Below, one piece after another: positions 52,954-60,646 of a stretch of 64,000 nucleotides of DNA (the first letter of the stretch is position 1; each line of letters begins with the position of its first letter). The translations under genes were made by a program, and so were the position numbers. The notes under the pieces are model-generated. The model searched no databases and had not been told where the DNA came from. It was given only the letters and a program-made list of their open reading frames with translations. Source of the stretch: Kribbella caucasensis (GTDB lineage: Bacteria; Actinomycetota; Actinomycetes; Propionibacteriales; Kribbellaceae); NCBI RefSeq assembly GCF_004361855.1, contig NZ_SNWQ01000003.1:434001-498000 (forward strand). Reading direction: 5' to 3'.

Positions 52954-52975
52954 GGGTGTACTTCCAGGGCATCCC
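52954..52975 (+). promoter_or_regulatory. GGGTGTACT element, copy 7
   Basis: GGGTGTACT-TCC-AGGGCATCCC, with GGGAGTC 17 bases before its start (52937-52943). It is 106 bases upstream of the leftward lipocalin-like gene. Confidence 0.65.
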
Positions 52976-52981
52976 TCGCGG

Positions 52982-53110
52982 TCAGGCGCTGACGACCAGC
53001 GCCGTCAGTGCGTCGAGTTGGTCCTGCTCCAGCCCGATATCAGCGGCAGCAGCGTTCGCGGCGATCTCTGTGGTGGTCTCGGCGCCCAAGATGGCTGGGC
53101 CAGGGACAGG
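52982..53110 (-). pseudogene. C-terminal fragment of an aldo/keto reductase
   Basis: The minus strand encodes PVPGPAILGAETTTEIAANA and LEQDQLDALTALV, the standard end of an aldo/keto reductase, with its stop at 52982. Everything upstream is missing, replaced by part of an MFS gene. It is a relic only. Confidence 0.65.
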
Positions 53111-53255
53111 CTCAGCGTCAGCGGCCGGGACAGCTTGAGGGTGGGGATCGCCATCGTCGGTGTCCCGACGATCATGCCGATCGCGAACACGGTGATCATC
53201 AGCCCGGTTCTCGCGACCGGGAGGCCGAGGTCGTTCGCGATATCTGCTCTTCGTT
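53111..53255 (-). pseudogene. N-terminal fragment of an MFS transporter
   Basis: The minus strand reads ADIANDLGLPVARTGLMITV then FAIGMIVGTPTMAIPTLKLS, the helix 1-2 region of an AraJ/Bcr-type MFS protein. It has no start or continuation and is fused directly to the aldo/keto reductase tail. Confidence 0.6.
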
Positions 53256-53384
53256 CCGCCCTTCTTCGTGCGCTGCGTGGCTGAGGTGGTCGTGGGCATG
53301 GGCTTCGCCAGTCGCCTTCGGTCGCGACTGATTGATGCCTTCCGGGGCATCACGTTTCGTGGTACCGAGGGACTCTCTGTGCAG

Positions 53385-53406
53385 GGGTGTACTCGTAGGG
53401 TCTCCC
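53385..53406 (+). promoter_or_regulatory. GGGTGTACT element, copy 8
   Basis: GGGTGTACT-CGT-AGGGTCTCCC, with GGGACTC 16 bases before its start. It is 70 bases upstream of the SDR-like gene at 53476, the same distance as copy 1 from its SDR. Confidence 0.6.
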
Positions 53407-53475
53407 TGATCCGCGCCGCGGCTGCCTACCGTGGCCTCAGGGCCGCGACCCGCGTGCCCGGAGGGAAGGAACGTG

Positions 53476-54129
53476 ATGAGCACTGTTGCGATCGTCGGCG
53501 CCGGCCCAGGACTCGGAGCAGCGGTTGCCGAGAGATTCGGACGCGAGGGCCTCGCGGTCGCTCTGATCGCGCGGAATCTGGCCAAGCTCGACAAGCTTGC
53601 TGAAGGCCTCTCGGCACAAGGAATCGCCGCGAAGGCGTATGCCGCCGACGTTCACGACCGTGACGGCCTGTCCCGGGCGCTGGCGGCGGCCGCCGATGAG
53701 ATCGGCATGATCGAGGTGCTGCAATACAGTCCGGTGCCCCGGAGCGAGTTCCTGCGTCCGCTGCTCGAGACGTCGGTGGACGACCTCGCTGCTGCGGTGG
53801 AGTTCTCCGTCTACGGATCGGCTACCGCGGTGCAGCAGGTGTTACCGTGCATGACCGCTCTCGGTCGCGGCACGATTCTGTTCGTCAACGGCTCGAGTGC
53901 CGTGACACCGAACCCGAACGTGACAGGTACGTCGGTCGCCTTCGCCGCCGAGTCCGCCTACGGGCAGATGCTGCACGACACTCTGTCTGAACAGAACATC
54001 CACGTCGGACAACTCATTGTGCCCGGCGCCATCCGGGATGACGACCCGGTGTTCGCTCCGAAGGTTCTCGCCGATCGCCTCTGGCAGATCCACACCGCCA
54101 AGGGCCCGTACCGCGTGACGGTCGGATGA
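53476..54129 (+). CDS. SDR-like protein with altered catalytic residues
   Basis: A 217-residue Rossmann-fold protein. VGAGPGLGAAVAERFGREG is a good dinucleotide motif and LIARNLAKLDKLAEGL is normal for an SDR, but NNAG is replaced by LQYSPVP and the Tyr/Lys pair by Phe156/Ser160 in FAAES. It resembles the short SDR-like proteins common in actinomycetes that may be regulatory or bind a cofactor without standard catalysis. GGGAAGGA precedes the ATG. It overlaps the sorbosone dehydrogenase-like gene by four bases. Confidence 0.75.
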   Translation: MSTVAIVGAGPGLGAAVAERFGREGLAVALIARNLAKLDKLAEGLSAQGIAAKAYAADVHDRDGLSRALAAAADEIGMIEVLQYSPVPRSEFLRPLLETSVDDLAAAVEFSVYGSATAVQQVLPCMTALGRGTILFVNGSSAVTPNPNVTGTSVAFAAESAYGQMLHDTLSEQNIHVGQLIVPGAIRDDDPVFAPKVLADRLWQIHTAKGPYRVTVG

Positions 54130-55260
54130 AGGTGGCGAGACGAACCTGGCCGCGGACGTGGGTCGGCGCGCTACTCGTGGCGGTGCTCGCCGGGTGTACG
54201 ACGGACTCGTCGACCCAGCCGCCCGGGACGGGTATGTCGACGCAATCCGCCAGACCGGCCTCCCCGAGCACCCCAGGGGCTGCGGCTGCCACCGCGGTCG
54301 CTGGTGATCTGGAAGCCCCGTGGTCGATCGCGTTCCACGGCAGGGTTCCGCTCGTCAGCGAGCGAGACTCAGCTCGGATCCTCGAACTCGCACAGGACGG
54401 GGCGTCGCGCGTGGTCGGCACGGTCGACGGCGTCGCGGGCACGGGTGAAGGCGGTTTGCTCGGAATCGCCGTACGCGACCGCTGGCTCTATGCGTATGGA
54501 CGGGCCCGAGCAGCCACGGTTCCTGCATTCCACGGCCGCGGACGGGAACCGCATCCAGCGCTTCACCCTCGAGGGAAACCCGGGTGCGCTTCGCCTGGGT
54601 GCGCCGGAGACGATCCTGGAACGACTCCCGTCGGCGAGCTATCACAACGGTGGACGGATCGCGTTCGGCCCGGATGGGATGCTCTACGCCACGGTCGGCG
54701 ACGCCGGCGACCGCGAGAGCGCGCAGGACCTCGACGCGCTGTCCGGAAAGATCCTTCGGATGACCCCGACCGGCGGAGTGCCGCGGAACAACCCGTTCCC
54801 CGGGTCGCTGGTCTACAGCTACGGACACCGCAACCCCCAAGGGATCGCCTGGGCCGCGGACGGCACGATGTATGCCAGCGAGTTCGGGCAGAACACCTGG
54901 GACGAACTCAACACCATCAGGCCCGGCGCCAACTACGGCTGGCCGATCGTGGAGGGGATCGCGGGGCGACGCGAGTACGTCGACCCGCTGCAGCAGTGGA
55001 GTCCGGCCGATGCGAGCCCCAGCGGGATCGCCGTACATGACGACACTATCGTCATCGCGAACCTTCGCGGTCAGCGGCTCCGCGTCGTACCGACCGACAG
55101 GCCCGCCACCTCGACCGAGCGTTTCGCCGGTACCTATGGCCGGTTGCGAGATGTCACGAACGCGCCCGACGGGACACTGTGGATCCTGACCAACAACACC
55201 GACGGTCGCGGTAACCCACGACCCGACGACGACCACATCTTTCGAACCCCACTGACGTAA
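54126..55260 (+). pseudogene. PQQ-dependent sugar (sorbosone) dehydrogenase-like lipoprotein, frameshifted
   Basis: The N-terminal frame has a lipoprotein signal (WVGALLVAVLAGC) and LEAPWSIAFHGRVPLVSERD, GEGGLLGIAVRDRWLYAYG. Near 54490-54520 the similarity passes to a second frame, which continues GNRIQRFTLEGNPGALRLG, FGPDGMLYATVGDAGDRESA, YSYGHRNPQGIAWAADGTMY and ends at 55260. One indel separates the halves of a beta-propeller of glucose/sorbosone dehydrogenase type. It may be a recent pseudogene or a sequencing error; the rest of the protein is well preserved. Confidence 0.75.
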
Positions 55261-55262
55261 CC

Positions 55263-55818
55263 ATGGCACTGATCCAGCTCGCGCACCAGGCGAACGAGCT
55301 CGGCCGGTTCGACGCCGTGATCCACAACGCGGGGATCCTCAACGGTCCCGACGTGCTTGCCGTCAACATCGTCGCTCCCTACGTGCTCACTGCCATGATG
55401 ACGCCTTCCGACCGGACCATCTTCCTCAGCAGTTCGATGCACACCGGCGGCTCGGCCGACCTCAGCAGCGTCGATTTCACCCGGCCTCGCGGTCGGGCGT
55501 CGACGACAGCAAGCTCTACGTGACCGCGCTGGCGATGGCATTGGCCGACCGGCACCCGGACACGATGGCCCACGCGGTGGATCCCGGCTGGGTGCCGACG
55601 CGAATGGGGGGCCCTCGGCGCCGGACAGCCTCGACGAAAGTCACCGAACCCAGGAATGGCTCGCGACCGCCGACGAGTCCGAGATCAGCCCGCGGATCGG
55701 CGCAAACTGGTACCACCGCACACCTCGTCGACCGCACCCCGCTACCCGGGACCCGCGGTTCCAGTCGGACCTCGTTCACAGGCTCGAGGAACACACTGGC
55801 ATCAGCCTCACCACCTGA
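55263..55818 (+). pseudogene. SDR remnant without cofactor-binding N-terminus
   Basis: Begins with ANELGRFDAVIHNAGILNG, the middle of an SDR, so the TGxxxGxG part is missing. It continues VLAVNIVAPYVLTAMM and IFLSSSMHTGGSADLS, then shifts frame to VTALAMALADRHPDTMAHAV and DPGWVPTRMGG, and shifts again to DSLDESHRTQEWLATADE through HRLEEHTGISLTT. At least two frameshifts plus the N-terminal loss make it non-functional. Confidence 0.75.
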
Positions 55819-55879
55819 CGCGAAAGGTGGATCCGGATGGGAAGTCGCACGGGTAGAGCGATGTGGCTCCTCGTCGTCA

Positions 55880-56200
55880 CGGTGGGGTATCGCCCGGGAC
55901 GTCATCAACGCGCCGATCACCGGCCTGGCGCTGCTGAGTGCCAGGGCCGGATGGATGCGCCAGTGCGCCGGAGCGCCGCTGGCCTTTCCGGTCGCGTACT
56001 ACATTGACGGTGCGATCTTCCCGTTCTCACGCAACCATTTCGAGCGCGCCGCCAGCCTGACCGATGGCGGGCACCCCGAGCCGTCGGGTCATGGTCCGGC
56101 GCCGCTGCCTCGCGCGGTCACCGCGATCGCTCTCGTTCTGCTCCTGGTTTTCCGTTGGCTGACGCGTGTCATCGTCGCGGGCCGCGCATCCGCTACCGCG
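55880..56200 (+). pseudogene. Remnant of the HExxH membrane protein family
   Basis: Deleted copy of the gene at 61660. IARDVINAPITGLALLSARA aligns to the first part and PLAFPVAYYIDGAIFPFSRN, HFERAASLTDGG to the end, but the roughly 75 residues in between, including the HESRH motif, are gone. The C-terminal hydrophobic helix (AVTAIALVLLLVFRWLTRVI) remains. Confidence 0.7.
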
Positions 56201-56249
56201 CACCAGCCCGGGCGCTGCCCTCTCCACACCCGCGGCTGGTTGCGTGGAC

Positions 56250-56864
56250 CTACCGTGCGACCTGAATCGTGACGCTGGAGCCTTCGAGGGCTTCCAGTTG
56301 GTCGCGGGTAGCCTGGTAGGTGCCGAGGCGGGGGACCTGGTCGGAGTATCCGCCGTGCGCGTTGTAGTAGAAGATGATGTCGCCCCAGGGGGCGTAGTAG
56401 CTGAAGTCGCCGTTGCGGGGTTCGGATCCTGGCGTGCCCGCGGTGTTCAGCTTGCGCGGGAGATAGGCGATCTTCTCGCTGTTGCTGTAGTCCTCGAACT
56501 CGAGGGTCAGCGGGAGCATGGACACGAAGTCGCGTGCGGCCGGGGTGTTGCGGTCGATGGTGACGTCGATCTGGGTGCCGCCGGACGTGAACCGGACAAC
56601 GGTGCCGGCCACGTTGCTGCCTGGCGCGGGAGCCGTCGCCGAGGTGGCGGACGACGGGGAGGCAGGGGACGCCGGTGAGGCGGACTGGGTGGCAGGCGTC
56701 GACGGCGACGTGGGCGACGGGGCGTCGGCTGTCGTGGGAGGGGCGCTGCTCGAGCGGGTTGCCGGGACCGAGGACGAGTCGTCGGTGGTGCATCCGGCGA
56801 GGAGTCCGATGGTCGCGGCCAGACCCGCGAGCGGTGTCGTGAGTTTCTTAATGGTCGTGGCCAT
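56250..56864 (-). CDS. Cyclophilin-like fold lipoprotein
   Basis: A 204-residue protein: lipoprotein signal (LAGLAATIGLLAGC), a long Ser/Pro/Thr/Ala-rich linker to about residue 85, then the cyclophilin-like domain with AARDFVSMLPLTLEFEDYSN, EKIAYLPRKL, GDFSYYAPWGDIIFYYNAHG and VPRLGTY. It should be anchored outside the membrane. ATG 56864 is chosen because it begins the signal; the frame extends upstream across the operator-like element. It is divergent from DUF2255. Confidence 0.72.
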   Translation of the reverse strand: MATTIKKLTTPLAGLAATIGLLAGCTTDDSSSVPATRSSSAPPTTADAPSPTSPSTPATQSASPASPASPSSATSATAPAPGSNVAGTVVRFTSGGTQIDVTIDRNTPAARDFVSMLPLTLEFEDYSNSEKIAYLPRKLNTAGTPGSEPRNGDFSYYAPWGDIIFYYNAHGGYSDQVPRLGTYQATRDQLEALEGSSVTIQVAR

Positions 56865-56911
56865 GACACAAGGGTTCAGGTTCTCGCGCGCCTGCGGGAG
56901 TCTCTGGCGAA

Positions 56912-56933
56912 GGGTGTACCGGCAGAGCATCCC
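56912..56933 (+). promoter_or_regulatory. GGGTGTACT element, copy 9
   Basis: GGGTGTACC-GGC-AGAGCATCCC, with GGGAGTC 16 bases before its start. It lies between the divergent cyclophilin-like lipoprotein and DUF2255 genes, 48 and 33 bases from their starts. Confidence 0.65.
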
Positions 56934-56965
56934 TCGCTCGGTCGAGGGAACGTAGCGTTGACACC

Positions 56966-57379
56966 ATGGACAACTCGCTGGAGACGACCGTCGACTGGAC
57001 GCCTGAGGAGCTGAGCCGGGTCGGCCGCGCCGACGAACTGCAGGTCAGCTCCTACCGCCGTGATGGGACGCTGCGGCCGTTCGTCCCCATCTGGATCGCT
57101 CGGGTCGGCGACGCGCTCTGCATCCGCTCGGCGCACGGCCCCGCCAACGGCTGGTACCGCCGCGCCCTCGCCGCGGGAGCCGGCCGCATCCGCGCCGGCG
57201 GGATCGAGCGCGATGTGCGGTTCGATCCGCTGGACGCGTCCGACCCGGCCCAGTCGGCCATCGACGAGGCGTACCACGCCAAGTACGACCGGTACGGTCC
57301 TCGCTACGTCGCCACCGTCGTCGGCCCCTCAGCTCGACAGACCACCCTGAGGATTGTCCCCGCCCAGGGTGCCCTGTGA
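56966..57379 (+). CDS. DUF2255 family protein, second copy
   Basis: A 137-residue paralogue of the protein at 38216. It shows LQVSSYRRDGTLRPFVPIWI, ARVGDALCIRSAHGPANGWY, AGAGRIRAGGIERDVRF and YHAKYDRYGPRYVATVVG. No signal peptide or membrane segment. No function is known for the family. It is divergent from a cyclophilin-like lipoprotein with a shared GGGTGTACT element between, a stronger version of the DUF2255/cyclophilin proximity also seen around 38-41 kb. Confidence 0.82.
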   Translation: MDNSLETTVDWTPEELSRVGRADELQVSSYRRDGTLRPFVPIWIARVGDALCIRSAHGPANGWYRRALAAGAGRIRAGGIERDVRFDPLDASDPAQSAIDEAYHAKYDRYGPRYVATVVGPSARQTTLRIVPAQGAL

Positions 57380-57386
57380 GAACACC
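57367..57386 (-). promoter_or_regulatory. GGGTGTACT element, copy 10
   Basis: On the minus strand: GGTGTTCT-CAC-AGGGCACCC. It overlaps the DUF2255 stop codon and lies about 105 bases before the broken Zn-alcohol dehydrogenase, which it once may have served. Confidence 0.5.
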
Positions 57387-57489
57387 TATCGCTGGTGACT
57401 TCCATCGGGGCACGTCACCCGGTTGACTGGCTGGTGGTCTTTTGTTGCCTAGGGCCACAGGATGTTGGAGTAGCCAGTAGGAGTTCGCG

Positions 57490-58510
57490 ATGCGCCAGGT
57501 AGTGATGTACCTTCCGGGGGAATGTTCGGGTCGAGGAGCGTGACGATCCGAAGATCCTGGAGCCGACCGATGCCATCATCCGGCTGTCGGCGACCTGCAT
57601 CTGCGGCAGCGATCTGTGGCCGTACCGAGGTGCGGAGCCGGTTGACCACCAGTGATGGGTCACGAGTACGTCGGTGTCGTCGAGGACGGGGGCGACCAGG
57701 TGCGCAACGTCAAGGTGGGCGATTTCGTGGTCGGCTCGTTCTGGGCGTCCGACAACACCTGCGAGATCTGCCGGGCGGGTTATCAGGCGTACTGCGTACA
57801 CCGCGTGCTGATGGGAACGATCGGTACCCAGTCCGAGCGGGCCCGCATCCCGCTGGCCGACGGCACGCTGGTCGCCACACCGGGGATGCCCGACCCTGAG
57901 CTGATCCCGTCCCTGATGGCCGCTTCCGACGTACTCGGCACCGGTTGGTTCGCCGCCGTGGCTGCCGAGGCCGGCCCCGGCAAGACGGTTGCGGTCGTAG
58001 GTGACGGGGCGGTAGGACTGCTCGGCGTCCTTGCCGCCAAGCAGCTGGGTGCGGAGCGGGTCATCGCGTTCAGCCGTCATGCCGATCGTCAGGCGCTGGC
58101 GCGTGACTTCGGCGCCACGGACATCGTCGAGGAGCGCGGCGACGAGGGAGTGGCCCGGGTCAAGGAACTGACGGGTGGGCTCGGAGCGCGTTCAGTCGTC
58201 GAAGCCGTGGGTACTCAGGAGGCCATGATGCAGGCCATCCGCTCGACAAGGCCAGGCGGTCACGTCGGCTTCGTCGGCGTCTCCCACGATGTCGCCATTG
58301 CCGGCGGACGAGCTGTTCATGGCCGGCGTTCACATTCACGGCGGCCCCGCCCCGGTCCGCCGGTTTCCTCCGGAGCTGATCCAGCTGATCTGGGACCGCA
58401 AGATCGACCCGGGCAAGGTCTTCGACCTCACCTTGCCACTCGACCGGGCCGCCGAGGGCTACCAGGCTATGGACCAGCGAACCGCGACAAAGGTTCTTCT
58501 CACGGTCTGA
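57490..58510 (+). pseudogene. Frameshifted Zn-dependent alcohol dehydrogenase
   Basis: Paralogue of the intact enzyme at 60647. MRQVVMYLPG opens one frame; the sequence then shifts to ERDDPKILEPTDAIIRL and TCICGSDLWPYRGAEP, shifts again to MGHEYVGVVEDGGDQVRNVK through most of the protein (VGDGAVGLLGVLAAKQLGAE), and a last shift near 58300 leads to GGPAPVRRFPPELIQLIWDR and KVLLTV. Three frameshifts make it non-functional, yet most residues are retained, so the damage is fairly recent. Confidence 0.85.
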
Positions 58511-58544
58511 ACCGTCCGACAGGCCGACACAGCCAGGAGGCAAC

Positions 58545-58904
58545 ATGAGGATCGGCATCACCATCGGTGGCCAGCCGTTCCAAGCGACGCTCGACGACAG
58601 CGCCGCGGCGCGCGATCTGATCGCGCAGCTGCCGTTGACTCTCGAGATGCGTGACCACGGTGCGGTGGAGAAGAGAGGACCCCTTCCCTCGCCGTTGTCG
58701 CTGGACGGACAGCCGCGGGGCGCAGATCCCGATGTTGGCGACGTCGGGTACTACGCCCCCGGCCATGACTTCGTCCTCTACTACGGTGACCAGTCGTACT
58801 ACGACGGCATCGTCGTACTCGGACGCATGCTCGACGACGCCGCCGAGTGCATTGCCGAAATGCGGGGATCCGTAACCGCCACCATCACAGCACTCAGCAA
58901 CTGA
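58545..58904 (+). CDS. Cyclophilin-like fold protein, cytoplasmic
   Basis: A 119-residue single-domain protein: AARDLIAQLPLTLEMRDHGA, EKRGPLPSPLSL, GDVGYYAPGHDFVLYYGDQS and GIVVLGRML. No signal peptide. It is most similar in layout to the protein at 40668. An AGGAGG site precedes the ATG. It lies 34 bases after the broken alcohol dehydrogenase, so both were in one operon. The function is unknown. Confidence 0.72.
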   Translation: MRIGITIGGQPFQATLDDSAAARDLIAQLPLTLEMRDHGAVEKRGPLPSPLSLDGQPRGADPDVGDVGYYAPGHDFVLYYGDQSYYDGIVVLGRMLDDAAECIAEMRGSVTATITALSN

Positions 58905-58930
58905 CCAGGGGTCAGCAGGCTGCTCCGTGC

Positions 58931-59564
58931 TCACATGAGGGCGGCCGCTGCTGGGATGGACTGGTGGCGGTGGATCGGGCCTATGGTCCGGGAGAGCGGG
59001 AGACCGGTGCCGTGGTTGGTGTGTGCGATGATCTCGGCGGTAATGGAGACAGCCGCCTCTTCGGGTCCGTGGCACTGGAATGCGTCCTGATCGATGAAGG
59101 CCTGCTGCCGCGGGTGAAGTTCGTCGCCGTCGGCGAGACCTTCGATGGTGATGACGTCGGCGCCCTCGAGACGCACCGCGAGCGTCAGGCAGGCGTTGTG
59201 CCGCTCCCCGTCGACGAGGACTGTGCACGCACCGCACGCCCCTGCGTTGCAGCCCTTCTTGGATCCGTCAGACCGATGTGCTCGCGGAGCAGGTCCAGCA
59301 GGGAGGTGCGGTTGTCGATGGCAACGGTCACGCGTTGCCCGTCAAGGAGACCCGACTGGTCGGCTCCGTTTCAACGGCGCTTGCTTCCGGTGTGTCGGCG
59401 AGCGTGGACCCGCCGATCACACCTCCGGCGACGACGCCCGCGACCGCCGTACTCGTGGCGATGAAGGTGCGGCGACTGGGACCCGAGGGGTCCTCGGCGG
59501 TGGGCGTGGATTCAGCGACTTCTTCGGTCATGAGCAGGCCTTCGCATCGTGGATCGAACAGCAC
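58931..59564 (-). pseudogene. Fused relic of a second pao operon (paoA start joined to xdhC end)
   Basis: The minus strand opens with a Tat signal, SRRTFIATSTAVAGVVAGG, then a frameshifted 2Fe-2S domain (IDNRTSLLDLLREH in one frame, LEGADVITIEGLADGDELHP in another). At IDQDAFQC, just where the GYC motif of paoA should follow, the sequence jumps to EEAAVSITAEIIAHTNHGTG and IGPIHRH, which match the end of the XdhC protein at 31585. The paoB, paoC and most xdhC sequences are deleted. Confidence 0.85.
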
Positions 59565-59630
59565 AGCGCCCAGTACCGCTTGGTGGTCAGGGTTGAGAGA
59601 ACTTCGAGGGAGTTGGGTCCGGCCGAGGTC

Positions 59631-60500
59631 CTAGCGATCGGCCAACGACATAGCCGCCCAGGAGGCGAGGAGTTTGAGGGCGTCGGCGGTGGGGGAGGCG
59701 GGTTCGGCGGCGTAGATGGTGAGGGTGAGGCCGGGGTCGGAGATCATGTCGACGCTCTCGTAGGCGAGTTCGAGCTCGCCGACGGCTTGGTGGTGGAAGG
59801 ACTTCGTGCCGGCGCCGTGGAGGCGGACGTTGTGCGCGCTCCAGCGTTGGCGGAATTCGGTGTTGCACGTGGACAGCTCGCCGACGAGGTCTTGCAGCGC
59901 CTTGTCGTGCGGGTCGCGTCCAGCCTCGGTGCGCAGGATGGCGACGGCGACGTCGGCGGCGGTGCTCCAGTCGGGGTAGAAGCGGTGGGAGTCGTCGTCG
60001 AGGAAGGTGTAGCGGGCGAAGTTTGGTTGCGCGCCAGGGGCCCGGTCGTAGAGCGACGAGTGCATGGCACGGCCCAGGTGGTTGGTGGCGAGCAGATCCA
60101 TCCGGCCGTTGCGGACGATCGCGGGTCCCTCGGTGATCGTGTCGAGGACCCATTGCAAGCTGGGCCGGGGAGTCCAGCGTTTCGCCGTACGGCGTCGTGG
60201 CTTGGCCAATCTACCGCTGCCGTTGGCTGCCTGCGCGAGGTGGAACAGGTGGGTGCGTTCCGCGTCGTCCAGTTGGAGGGCGCGGGCAACCGCTTCCAGT
60301 ACGGAGGCCGATACTCCGGCGAGGGATCCGCGTTCGAGTTTGGAGTAGTACTCGATGCTCACCCCGGCCAGCGCGGCGACCTCGCCGCGGCGCAGTCCGG
60401 GCACGCGACGCCTGTCGACCTCGGGCAAGCCCGCAGCCTGGGGCGTCAGCTTGGCGCGGCGCGTTGTCAGGAACTCCCTGACCTCCGAACGGTTGTCCAT
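59631..60500 (-). CDS. XRE-family regulator with MmyB-like ligand-binding domain, third copy
   Basis: A 289-residue paralogue of the regulators at 4959 and 36745. HTH: VPGLRRGEVAALAGVSIEYY then SKLERGS; ligand-binding domain: RMDLLATNHLGRAMHSSLYD, DDDSHRFYPDWSTAADVA, GTKSFHHQAVGELELAYESV. ATG start MDNRSEVREF. It is divergent from the intact alcohol dehydrogenase with a well-formed GGGTGTACT element between them, and upstream of the pao relic in the same direction. Confidence 0.9.
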   Translation of the reverse strand: MDNRSEVREFLTTRRAKLTPQAAGLPEVDRRRVPGLRRGEVAALAGVSIEYYSKLERGSLAGVSASVLEAVARALQLDDAERTHLFHLAQAANGSGRLAKPRRRTAKRWTPRPSLQWVLDTITEGPAIVRNGRMDLLATNHLGRAMHSSLYDRAPGAQPNFARYTFLDDDSHRFYPDWSTAADVAVAILRTEAGRDPHDKALQDLVGELSTCNTEFRQRWSAHNVRLHGAGTKSFHHQAVGELELAYESVDMISDPGLTLTIYAAEPASPTADALKLLASWAAMSLADR

Positions 60501-60533
60501 GTCAAACCACGGTACGACCGTGATCGGGAATCA

Positions 60534-60554
60534 GGGATGCACTGTGAGTACACC
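60534..60554 (-). promoter_or_regulatory. GGGTGTACT element, copy 11
   Basis: On the minus strand: GGTGTACT-CAC-AGTGCATCCC, with GACTCCC (60565-60571) in the outer flank. It lies 34 bases from the regulator start and 93 bases from the alcohol dehydrogenase start, a typical divergent operator position. Confidence 0.7.
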
Positions 60555-60646
60555 TTTCGACAGTGACTCCCCAGGCGCCGACTCACCCGGTTCTCTGGAT
60601 GCGTGGCCGCCTCGGCCATGACCGATCCGTTCTTCGAGGAGTCTTC

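Noticed and set aside
59145..60566. 473-codon frame on the plus strand across the third XRE regulator
   Set aside because: It is the complement of the regulator and of the pao relic; its Gly/Val-rich repeats are an artefact of codon bias.
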